From the NCBI GenBank assembly GCA_030634235.1, contig DAOWBD010000038.1:1-8078 (forward strand): 8,078 nt of DNA, written 5' to 3'. The notes under the pieces are model-generated. The model saw only the letters and a program-made list of their open reading frames with translations, did not search any database and was not told where the DNA came from. Made by a program: the position numbers and the translations under genes. Shown here piece by piece: positions 1-6,226 of the stretch. This DNA is from Candidatus Omnitrophota bacterium. Its GTDB lineage: Bacteria; Omnitrophota; Gorgyraeia; Zapsychrales; Zapsychraceae. How positions within the stretch are numbered: the first letter of the stretch is position 1; the number at the start of each line of letters is the position of its first letter.

Positions 1-166
1 CTAAGAATTTCTTATTAAGGGCCTTGATCCTTTGACGGGAAACAAAAACAATAGACAGGGATGCGAGACCGACGCCTTCATGCCGAAGGATCATCTTTGT
101 AATCTTGAGAATCTGGGGAGGGTTGGGCGCTACCTTTTTCTGTAGATTTTCGAATACTATTTCCAT
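1..166 (-). CDS. ybeY: Endoribonuclease YbeY, N-terminal fragment (3' end outside window)
   Basis: The first 55 codons of a YbeY-type rRNA maturation/ribosome quality-control endonuclease. The frame starts MEIVFENLQKKVAPNP, and its residues 35-55 (starting ASLSIVFVS and ending ALNKKFL) match the conserved YbeY strand and helix with hydrophobic strand then I-x-x-L-N-x-x-[FY]-[LR]. The zinc-binding His motif lies beyond the window edge. ATG at 166 is chosen because it gives the usual N-terminal length; GGAAAAGA upstream is a weak ribosome site. A later in-frame ATG at 94 would remove the conserved first segment but is possible. It overlaps the end of pgpH by 89 nt in another frame. The order phoH-pgpH-ybeY is the same as in Bacillus, which supports the call strongly. 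Confidence 0.88.
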   Translation of the reverse strand, partial: MEIVFENLQKKVAPNPPQILKITKMILRHEGVGLASLSIVFVSRQRIKALNKKFL

Positions 167-1520
167 TTTTCTTTTCCGGATATTTGATACGCGCGTGATA
201 CATCACGCTCAAAATACGTATGAAGGTTGATGAGATCTTATCGATTTCCTTGAGCGTCAGGCTACATTCATCGAGCTGGCCGTCAATGAATTTGTTATTC
301 ACAATCTTTTTAACGGTCTCTTCAATCTTCATCGGGGTTGGGTCGTCGAGCGCCCGCAGCGCCCCTTCGACCGAGTCCGCCAGCAAAATGATCGCTGTTT
401 CCTTCGTCTGCGGCTTAGGCCCGGGATAACGGAAATTCTCCTCGCTAACAGTCTCCCCTTCCTCCGCAACCTCGAGGGCTTTTTGATAGAAATAGTAAAT
501 AAGGCTCGTTCCGTGATGCTGCGGGATAAAATCAATGATGATCGGATGAACGTTGTTCTTCCTGGCAAGTTCAATGCCCTCCTTAACATGATTGAGAATG
601 ACAAGCCGGCTCATCGAAGGCTCGATATAATCATGCTTATTATCCGTGAGCATTTGGTTTTCCGTGAAATATTCCGACTTGGCAAGCTTGCCGATATCGT
701 GGTAATAGGCCCCCGCTCTCGTCAACAAAGGATTGGCCTCGATCGCATCCGCCGCCGCTTCCGAAAGTTGGCTGACCGTTAAGCTATGCTGCCATGTTCC
801 GGGAGCTTCCAGAGCCATGCGCTTTAAAAGCGGGCGGTTGCTGTCGGCAATTTCCAATAAACTGAAATTCGTCAAAACATGGAACAGCTGCTCAAAGATC
901 TTTAATGTGGCCACAACAAGTAAGGCAGAGAAAATCCCATTAGATGCCAGTGGATATAAGTAATTTCTGCTGAAAGCCTTGTCGATAAACAGTGAAACGT
1001 CAGGGTTTAATAAAACAAGGCATACCAAATGAATGACGCTGACAAAAAGGCCGGCGCTCATCAACTGGTCGCGGGCGCGCGCGTCACGGACGGAATAGAC
1101 ACCGGCAAGGCTACCCAAGAAAAATGTCATCATCATGCCGAAATCACCGTGCAGGAAAACACTGACAAGAACGCTGCTTGCCAATCCCATCAAAAACGAC
1201 AGGTGCAGGTCATTAAAAAGAAGCATCGTCAGCATGGCGATCCCGGCAACGGGAATATAAAAAACAGGCCAATCCGTATAAAAGATCACGACATGAGCCG
1301 TGAACAAGATCAGCGTCAAGAGTAGCCCTAAATTCAAGAATGTTTTAAAAGTCCCTTTTCCGCAGTGTCGCAGATGAATCCCGAGAAATAGCAGAAAGAA
1401 TGGAATGATTAGGGAATACTCGATAAAATAACAGAATACCGTTAGGACAACAATAAAGACCGATGCCAACAAAATATCCTTGATGTTTTTTCGAACGCTT
1501 TCGCTAAACTTTGCTATCAT
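78..1520 (-). CDS. pgpH: 7TM-HD family phosphohydrolase (PgpH-like), short form
   Basis: A membrane-bound HD-domain phosphohydrolase; characterised PgpH relatives degrade cyclic di-AMP. Residues 13-209 hold seven to eight hydrophobic membrane segments. The link ADSNRPLLKRMALEAPGTW is typical of the family, and the HD domain keeps the expected metal ligands: His245, His274-Asp275 (HDIGK), His311 (LNHVKEG), His335-His336 and Asp382 (LLADSVEG). The protein is about 480 aa, against roughly 700 for Firmicutes PgpH, because the large extracytoplasmic N-terminal domain is missing. Of two close ATGs, the second (1520) has AGAGG at 1530-1534 with 9-nt spacing; the first (1526) would leave only 3 nt, so I chose the second, though 1526 is possible. 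The start overlaps phoH and the polar C-terminal tail (about 450-480) overlaps ybeY by 89 nt. The substrate in this organism is inferred. Confidence 0.92.
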   Translation of the reverse strand: MIAKFSESVRKNIKDILLASVFIVVLTVFCYFIEYSLIIPFFLLFLGIHLRHCGKGTFKTFLNLGLLLTLILFTAHVVIFYTDWPVFYIPVAGIAMLTMLLFNDLHLSFLMGLASSVLVSVFLHGDFGMMMTFFLGSLAGVYSVRDARARDQLMSAGLFVSVIHLVCLVLLNPDVSLFIDKAFSRNYLYPLASNGIFSALLVVATLKIFEQLFHVLTNFSLLEIADSNRPLLKRMALEAPGTWQHSLTVSQLSEAAADAIEANPLLTRAGAYYHDIGKLAKSEYFTENQMLTDNKHDYIEPSMSRLVILNHVKEGIELARKNNVHPIIIDFIPQHHGTSLIYYFYQKALEVAEEGETVSEENFRYPGPKPQTKETAIILLADSVEGALRALDDPTPMKIEETVKKIVNNKFIDGQLDECSLTLKEIDKISSTFIRILSVMYHARIKYPEKKNGNSIRKSTEKGSAQPSPDSQDYKDDPSA

Positions 1521-2454
1521 TTGCATAAGCCTCTATAATTCGGTGAACAAGTTCATGACGGACAACATCCTCGCCGGTCAAATGGACAAAACGGATACCG
1601 TCGATATCTTTGAGGATCCTTTCGGCTTCCAAAAGTCCGTTTGGCGTTCCCTTGGGAAGGTCGCTCTGCGTAACGTCCCCTGTAATAACGGTCTTGGAAT
1701 CAAACCCGAGACGGGTCAGAAACATTTTCATTTGAAACGGCGTGCTGTTCTGGGCCTCGTCAAGGATAACAAACGCATCGTTGAGCGTCCGCCCGCGCAT
1801 AAATGCCAAAGGAGCCACCTCGATAATCCCCTGTTCAGTCAACTCCTCAACCTTATCGGCCTCCATCATGTCATAAAGAGCATCGTAAAGCGGCCGCAGA
1901 TACGGCAATACCTTCTCTACCATATCCCCGGGAAGAAACCCGAGATTCTCTCCCGCTTCGATCGCCGGACGCGTCAGGATAATACGCCGGACCAATCCTT
2001 TTTTATAGGCATTGACCGCCATCGCCATCGCCAGGTAGGTTTTTCCTGTTCCCGCCGGGCCGATGCCAAAGACAATGTCATTGCGCTTGATCGCGTCGAC
2101 GTATTCAATCTGGCCTTTCGTCTTCGGCGTGACAAGAACACCCTTGACCGAAACATCGATCTTATCTTTGGCCAGCTTCTTAAAATCAACGCCTTCATCT
2201 GGATTGGCTAGCTTAAGGGCATAACTAATATCCCGCATCTTGACTTCAGAGCCGCTGTCAATAATGCCTTTGACATAATCAAAGAGTTCACAGGCCTTGT
2301 CGACTTGATCGCGGCTTCCGGAAACCTTAAGCCCAAGGTCGTGCTGGAGGATCTTGACCTTTAATTCCTTCTCAATGAGCTTGAGATTCTGATCGTATTT
2401 ACCGACGACGATCTGAAGGTCCCTATTGTCATCAAAATGTACCGTTCGTTCCAC
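1504..2454 (-). CDS. phoH: PhoH-family P-loop ATPase
   Basis: A cytoplasmic ATPase of the PhoH/PhoL family (316 aa, usual length), linked in many bacteria with RNA metabolism and with ybeY. The N-terminal 65 residues look like a KH-type RNA-binding fold (IVVGKYDQNLKLIEKEL, then LKVSGSRDQVDKACEL). Walker A is GPAGTGKT (132-139), RPAIEAGENLGFLPG at 162-176, Walker B FVILDEAQN (228-236), then TGD (258-260) and VVRHELV (297-303) as a likely arginine-finger region. The start is GTG at 2454: GAGGA (2461-2465) lies 6 nt upstream and an in-frame stop precedes it, so no longer form is possible. It overlaps the next gene by 17 nt. The exact biochemical role of PhoH is not settled; the family assignment is secure. 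Confidence 0.96.
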   Translation of the reverse strand: MERTVHFDDNRDLQIVVGKYDQNLKLIEKELKVKILQHDLGLKVSGSRDQVDKACELFDYVKGIIDSGSEVKMRDISYALKLANPDEGVDFKKLAKDKIDVSVKGVLVTPKTKGQIEYVDAIKRNDIVFGIGPAGTGKTYLAMAMAVNAYKKGLVRRIILTRPAIEAGENLGFLPGDMVEKVLPYLRPLYDALYDMMEADKVEELTEQGIIEVAPLAFMRGRTLNDAFVILDEAQNSTPFQMKMFLTRLGFDSKTVITGDVTQSDLPKGTPNGLLEAERILKDIDGIRFVHLTGEDVVRHELVHRIIEAYANDSKV

Positions 2455-2479
2455 AAAAATTCCTCAATTATGAGATTCT

Positions 2480-3064
2480 TTATTCCATTGGGATTTGAAT
2501 TACAATTCCCGGTTTGATCCTGTCCGGATTGGTGATCACATCTTTGTTAGCCTCATAGATCTTGGGCCATTTGCTGAAGGAATCATAGAATTTCTTGGAA
2601 ATTTTTTGCATCGTATCGTCTTTTTGGACCGTATATTCGACCATGGATCCTGAAGCCCCGGCGGACCCACTACCAGCGTCGTCACCGGCGTCAGTGTCAA
2701 ATGATAAGCCCTCATCGTAATCCTCTGCAGATCCGTCAGAAGAGTAGCCCATATCCTCTTCTTCATAATCAGACTCATCCATAAACGCATCATCGCCCTC
2801 AATGACGACAACTTCTTCGCTCTCTTCCAAGTCGCCTTTTGAGACTTCAACCACATATGTCTTGCGCGTTTTTCTGATTCCGCTTCGATCTTCAGGCTGC
2901 GGTGTTCCCGCCAAGAACCCGGCATTCCCTTCTTCCATGTTTTGGTCGGTCCGGTCTTTGACCTCAACATAGCGTCGGATTTCAACATTTTTGGTCGCCG
3001 TGCAACCAAAAAGAAACAGCACTCCCAAAACAATACTTAATCCCCGTAATACATGCTTAGGCAT
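2480..3064 (-). CDS. LysM-domain lipoprotein
   Basis: A predicted envelope lipoprotein of 194 aa. The signal peptide has a short basic start (MPKHVLRG), a hydrophobic core and the lipobox LFGC, with Cys21 as the lipidation site. The next residue is Thr, not Asp, so outer-membrane sorting is expected if the cell has two membranes. Residues 22-77 are a charged segment with a TRKTYVVEVS strand-like stretch that I cannot assign to a named domain. Residues 78-140 are a very acidic, Ser/Gly/Asp/Glu-rich linker, probably disordered. A single C-terminal LysM domain (about 142-192) begins VEYTVQKDDTMQKISKKFY and ends IKPGIVIQIP, and should bind peptidoglycan or similar glycan. The start overlaps the aspS end by 8 nt; the TAA is 25 nt before phoH. 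It most likely anchors the envelope to the cell wall; no enzyme domain is seen. Confidence 0.88.
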   Translation of the reverse strand: MPKHVLRGLSIVLGVLFLFGCTATKNVEIRRYVEVKDRTDQNMEEGNAGFLAGTPQPEDRSGIRKTRKTYVVEVSKGDLEESEEVVVIEGDDAFMDESDYEEEDMGYSSDGSAEDYDEGLSFDTDAGDDAGSGSAGASGSMVEYTVQKDDTMQKISKKFYDSFSKWPKIYEANKDVITNPDRIKPGIVIQIPME

Positions 3065-4457
3065 TTTTGCCTCCTTTATTGATCGTCATTAAACCTAATT
3101 CTTGTAATTGCCCCTCATCCACATAAGAAGGAGCATCAGTCATTAAACAGTTCCCCTTTTGTGTTTTGGGAAAAGCGATCGCATCTCTTATGGATTCGAA
3201 TCCCATCAGGACAGCAACCAGCCGGTCAAGGCCATAGGCAGCTCCCGCGTGTGGAGGCGCTCCGTATTCAAAAGCCTTTAAAAGAAAACCAAAACGATCC
3301 TCTGCCTCTTTTTTATCGAGACCTATTATATCAAATATTTTCTTTTGTATATCTTTTTTATGGATACGGATCGAACCACTCCCGATCTCGTTTCCATTGA
3401 GAACCAAGTCATAGGAATTCGCCCGGGCCTTGCCATATTCGCCATTTTCAAGATAAGGCAGATCCTCTTCCTTGATCGACGTAAACGGATGGTGCTCGCT
3501 ATCCCAGCGTTTTTCGTCTTCATTGTAATTGAACATCGGAAAATCAACGATCCAGACAAACGCGAACTCTTCGCCCTCTTTGCGTGTATCCGGTTTATCC
3601 GAATTGTATTTTTCTTTGGCCTCGGCATGGGTCATGCGCGGGAAAGGCGTCGGGAGATCAATGCCCTTGATCTCTTTGAAGATCGCTTTAAAAAGTTTTT
3701 CCGTGACCGCGAACACATCCGCCTCGGTCACATAAGACATCTCCATATCGATCTGCGTGAACTCCGGCTGGCGATCAGCGCGCGAATCCTCGTCACGGAA
3801 ACATTTGACGATCTGATAGTACCGGTCGATCCCCGAAACCATGAGGATCTGTTTGAAAAGCTGCGGCGACTGCGGTAAAGCGAAAAAATGGCCCGGGCTA
3901 AGACGCGCGGGAACAAGAAAATCGCGGGCGCCTTCCGGCGTCGATTTTGTCAGGACCGGCGTCTCCACATCGATAAATTGTTCCTCGTTAAAGACGTTGC
4001 GGACCACGGTGCAAATTTTATGACGGACCTGAAGGGCCGTCAATAGCTTCTCTCTCCTGAGATCAAGATACCGGTACGTCAAACGCAATTCTTCGGAAAC
4101 ATCCGCATCATCTTCGATCTCAAAGACCGGAACCTCACTGGCGTTGAGGATCTCAAGCTTCTCGGCGCAAAGCTCCACTTCCCCGGTCGGGATATCTTTG
4201 TTCACCATTTTCTCGGGGCGAACGACGACTTTCCCTGAAATCTTAACCACGAACTCCGGCCCGAGCTTTTGCGCGACATCATGCGCCTCTTTGCTGACCG
4301 AGGGAACAAACACCACCTGCGTGAACCCGTAACGGTCGCGCACATCGATAAAGATCAATTTTCCATGGTCGCGTCGGGCCTTGACCCACCCGCATAATGT
4401 CACATCCTGATCCCCATGTTCCTTCCTTAATTCCCCGCATGTATGTGTACGTAACAT
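3057..4457 (-). CDS. aspS: Aspartate--tRNA ligase lacking the GAD domain
   Basis: Class II synthetase that charges tRNA-Asp. It is clearly bacterial-type: N-terminal OB-fold anticodon domain (1-105, with RRDHGKLIFIDVRDR), motif 1 FIDVETPVL (161-169), STPEGARDF (172-180), QSPQLFKQ (196-203), motif 2 CFRDEDSRADRQPEFTQID (219-237), and motif 3 GLDRLVAVL (409-417). Length is 466 aa against about 590 for E. coli AspRS. The loss is clean: SDKPDTR (286-292) runs within a few residues into FVWIVDFPMF (300-309), so the GAD insertion domain is absent while all catalytic motifs remain. His31 stands where discriminating enzymes such as E. coli have Leu, suggesting possible Asp/Asn tolerance, but Lys83 is of the discriminating type. 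It starts 3 nt after hisS and overlaps the next gene by 8 nt. The ribosome site is weak (AAAGG, far upstream), consistent with coupling to hisS. Confidence 0.97.
   Translation of the reverse strand: MLRTHTCGELRKEHGDQDVTLCGWVKARRDHGKLIFIDVRDRYGFTQVVFVPSVSKEAHDVAQKLGPEFVVKISGKVVVRPEKMVNKDIPTGEVELCAEKLEILNASEVPVFEIEDDADVSEELRLTYRYLDLRREKLLTALQVRHKICTVVRNVFNEEQFIDVETPVLTKSTPEGARDFLVPARLSPGHFFALPQSPQLFKQILMVSGIDRYYQIVKCFRDEDSRADRQPEFTQIDMEMSYVTEADVFAVTEKLFKAIFKEIKGIDLPTPFPRMTHAEAKEKYNSDKPDTRKEGEEFAFVWIVDFPMFNYNEDEKRWDSEHHPFTSIKEEDLPYLENGEYGKARANSYDLVLNGNEIGSGSIRIHKKDIQKKIFDIIGLDKKEAEDRFGFLLKAFEYGAPPHAGAAYGLDRLVAVLMGFESIRDAIAFPKTQKGNCLMTDAPSYVDEGQLQELGLMTINKGGKNA
3070..3077 (-). promoter_or_regulatory. 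Ribosome-binding site of the LysM lipoprotein, inside aspS
   Basis: AAAGGAGG ends 5 nt before the ATG at 3064 and is made from the last codons of aspS (Lys-Gly-Gly near the C-terminus). It fixes the lipoprotein start and means that ribosomes finishing aspS end on the next start site. Confidence 0.85.
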
Positions 4458-4460
4458 AAT

Positions 4461-5768
4461 TTATTGTTGCCTTTCTCTAAGCTTATCGACCAAACCTGCA
4501 TAATCGTTGTTTTTTATACTGACCTCTTCCTGATCTCCCGTTTCCATATCTTTTAAAGCGACACATTCTTTTTCCAATTCCAATTCCCCCATGATGATCA
4601 CGCTACGCGCCCCAACCTTGTCGGCTAAACGCATTTGACTTTTCATCGATGAAACGCGGAAACTCATGTCGCTCGAAATATCCATGCTCCTTAAAATACT
4701 GAGTACCTCAAAACCTTTTTTGAATGACAGATCATCCAAACCGACAATATACGCATCGGGAGGAGTAACCGCAAGTTCCTGGGATTTCCCCATAGCCAAA
4801 ATGGTACGTTCAATCCCCAATGCAAAACCGATTGCCGGCACCTCCGCCCCTCCCAGCTGACTGACCAGATGATCATACCGTCCACCGGCACTGACCGCAT
4901 CCTGACTGCCCATTGAAGAACCGGTAATTTCAAAGACCGTATGGGTGTAGTAATCAAGCCCTCTGACTAAACTCGGATCTTCCTTGTACTTCACTCCAAG
5001 AGCGTCTAGCCCTTCTTTGACCTGAACAAAATACGCCATGCTTTCATCATCAAGCCAATCATATCCTAAACCTATGCCCTTAACAATTTTCTGACAAGAT
5101 TTGTTTTTACAATCAAGGACCCTAAAAACATTCCGCCCAATTCTATCCTGGCAATCGCTGCATAATTCCTTCGTCTTTGGCTTGAGTTTATTCAATAAAA
5201 GCTCACGGATATTTCCTTTATTATCCAGCGTCCCAAGTGTATTGATCTTTAATTCAAAATCTTTTAAACCAAAGGCTTTCAATAAGCCGACATTAAGCGC
5301 GATCACCTCAGCATCCAAGTAAGGATGACTTGCTCCCGGACCAATGACTTCAACCCCGATTTGATGAAACTGCCGCAATCTTCCCTTTTGGGGACGCTCA
5401 CCGCGGAACATCGGCCCAATATAGAAGAATTTTGAAATATTTTCCTTACGATCTAAAGCATTCTCAATATACATGCGGACAACGGAGGCTGTCCCCTCAG
5501 GGCGAAGGGATAACTCCCCACTATGGATATCCCCTGCATCACTTTTTTTCTGAGATTGCAGATTAAGCATTTGTTTTTGGACAACATCGCTCGTTTTACC
5601 CATGGAACGGGCAAAAAGCTCCATTTCCTCAAAAGCAGGCGTCTGGATTTCTTTATAGTTATAATTTGTGAAAATTTGTCGGGCGGTGTCTTGAACATCT
5701 TGCCATAAAGACATTTCTGCGGGGAGAATATCTGTAGTACCTCTTGGAACTGAGAATTTTTTTGACAT
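4461..5768 (-). CDS. hisS: Histidine--tRNA ligase
   Basis: Class II synthetase that charges tRNA-His in the cytoplasm; 435 aa, normal for bacteria. The N-terminus has the standard VPRGTTDILP (7-16) leading into motif 1. Motif 2 includes FYIGPMFRGERPQKGR and RQFHQIGVE (115-140, Arg122). The histidine-specific signature LVRGLDYY is at 267-274 and motif 3 AIGFALGIER at 312-321. The anticodon-binding domain spans about 335-435. The middle insertion domain has four cysteines (203, 206, 220, 225) in a CX2C...CX4C arrangement. ATG at 5768 is chosen because it places the PRGT motif at the usual distance, but no clear ribosome-binding site precedes it. It is the first gene of the operon; its TAA stop lies 3 nt before the aspS ATG, so co-transcription and probably coupled translation with aspS are expected. 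Confidence 0.98.
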   Translation of the reverse strand: MSKKFSVPRGTTDILPAEMSLWQDVQDTARQIFTNYNYKEIQTPAFEEMELFARSMGKTSDVVQKQMLNLQSQKKSDAGDIHSGELSLRPEGTASVVRMYIENALDRKENISKFFYIGPMFRGERPQKGRLRQFHQIGVEVIGPGASHPYLDAEVIALNVGLLKAFGLKDFELKINTLGTLDNKGNIRELLLNKLKPKTKELCSDCQDRIGRNVFRVLDCKNKSCQKIVKGIGLGYDWLDDESMAYFVQVKEGLDALGVKYKEDPSLVRGLDYYTHTVFEITGSSMGSQDAVSAGGRYDHLVSQLGGAEVPAIGFALGIERTILAMGKSQELAVTPPDAYIVGLDDLSFKKGFEVLSILRSMDISSDMSFRVSSMKSQMRLADKVGARSVIIMGELELEKECVALKDMETGDQEEVSIKNNDYAGLVDKLRERQQ

Positions 5769-5789
5769 AAGAATGCCGAATAATTTTAA

Positions 5790-5823
5790 CCCCGCCTTTC
5801 AAGAAACAAAAGAAACAGCGGGG
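5790..5823 (-). promoter_or_regulatory. Hairpin in the hisS leader
   Basis: GC-rich arms CCCCGC (5818-5823 read on the minus strand) and GCGGGG (5790-5795) form a 6-bp stem. After a small internal bulge, an inner TTTC/GAAA stem closes an 11-nt loop. It sits at or just after the predicted transcript start and 21 nt before the hisS ATG. No T run follows, so it is not a good terminator. A role in mRNA stability or in control of hisS translation is inference. No T-box landmarks are present. Confidence 0.4.
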
Positions 5824-5831
5824 CAAACCTC

Positions 5832-5860
5832 ATAATATTTTTAAACAATAGGTATATCTA
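5832..5860 (-). promoter_or_regulatory. Candidate promoter of the hisS-aspS-lysM-phoH-pgpH-ybeY operon
   Basis: Between the terminator above and hisS, the minus strand has TAGATA (5855-5860, 4 of 6 matches to -35), a 17-bp spacer and TATTAT (5832-5837, 5 of 6 matches to -10) in an AT-rich setting. Some promoter is needed here because the upstream unit is closed by a terminator. The -35 match is weak, so the exact boxes are uncertain. Confidence 0.4.
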
Positions 5861-5878
5861 TAGTTATGAAAGAAACAC

Positions 5879-5916
5879 AAAAAAGAGTAATGCCAGGATT
5901 AGCAGTACTCTTTTTT
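5879..5916 (-). terminator. Strong symmetric terminator after the HU/IHF gene
   Basis: An 11-bp perfect stem of AAAAAAGAGTA (5879-5889) and TACTCTTTTTT (5906-5916) encloses a further TGC/GCA pair (5891-5893 with 5902-5904). It starts 14 nt after the HU/IHF stop. On the minus strand the stem is followed through its own six T, so it works as an intrinsic terminator; the A/T-tract symmetry means it could work on either strand. It separates the HU/IHF unit from the hisS operon. Confidence 0.8.
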
Positions 5917-5930
5917 ATATATCATAGAAA

Positions 5931-6203
5931 CTATTTTATTTTCTGCTTCATTTCTAAACCGGGCTTGAATACGACAACTTTACGCGGAGGAACTGGAACA
6001 CTTTCCCCTGTTCGCGGGTTGCGTCCAAAGCGCGCTCTGCGTTCTTTGATCTTGAAAACGCCAAAATTGCGCAATTCAACCTTTTCAGAGCGAACCAGAC
6101 TTTCGATAACTACATCGAACGTCTTTTGGACAACTTTCTTGACATCAACCTGCTTGATCCCGGTCATATCTGTAATTTTTAAAACTATATCTTTTTTGGT
6201 CAT
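5931..6203 (-). CDS. HU/IHF family DNA-bending protein
   Basis: A small nucleoid protein of the DNABII family (90 aa, the normal family length) that binds and bends DNA as a dimer. The N-terminal helical dimerisation part starts MTKKDIVLKI. The turn VELRNFGVF (42-50) precedes the DNA-binding arm with the signature GRNPRTGESVPVPP (60-73), where Pro63 is the expected intercalating residue. A basic C-terminus ends in KQKIK and TAG. The start is ATG at 6203: it has AGGAGG at 6211-6216 with 7-nt spacing, whereas an upstream in-frame ATG at 6239 would add 12 unrelated residues and lie upstream of the predicted transcript start. It has its own promoter and terminator, so it is probably a single-gene transcript. 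HU and IHF subunits cannot be told apart safely here; I leave the symbol empty. Confidence 0.95.
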   Translation of the reverse strand: MTKKDIVLKITDMTGIKQVDVKKVVQKTFDVVIESLVRSEKVELRNFGVFKIKERRARFGRNPRTGESVPVPPRKVVVFKPGLEMKQKIK

Positions 6204-6226
6204 CACACCACCTCCTGATTCTAAAT

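Noticed and set aside
86..103. DYKDD near the HD protein C-terminus, resembling a FLAG epitope tag
   Set aside because: Only five residues match, the tag's further Asp-Asp-Lys is missing, and the DNA also codes for YbeY; chance similarity, not engineering.
1480..2211. A 243-codon plus-strand open frame opposite phoH
   Set aside because: It lies antisense to a well-supported gene with full PhoH motifs; its translation is rich in Arg/His/Lys with no domain I recognise, as expected of a shadow frame.
3345..3878. A 177-codon plus-strand open frame opposite aspS
   Set aside because: Fully antisense to conserved AspRS motif 2 and catalytic blocks, with no ribosome site or recognisable domain.
5786..5833. 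A 15-codon leader peptide before hisS, possible attenuator
   Set aside because: It contains no His codons, and its ATG overlaps the predicted -10 box, so it would lie upstream of the transcript start.
5769..5878. T-box riboswitch upstream of the synthetase genes
   Set aside because: The leader is too short and has no T-box conserved sequence or terminator/antiterminator pair.
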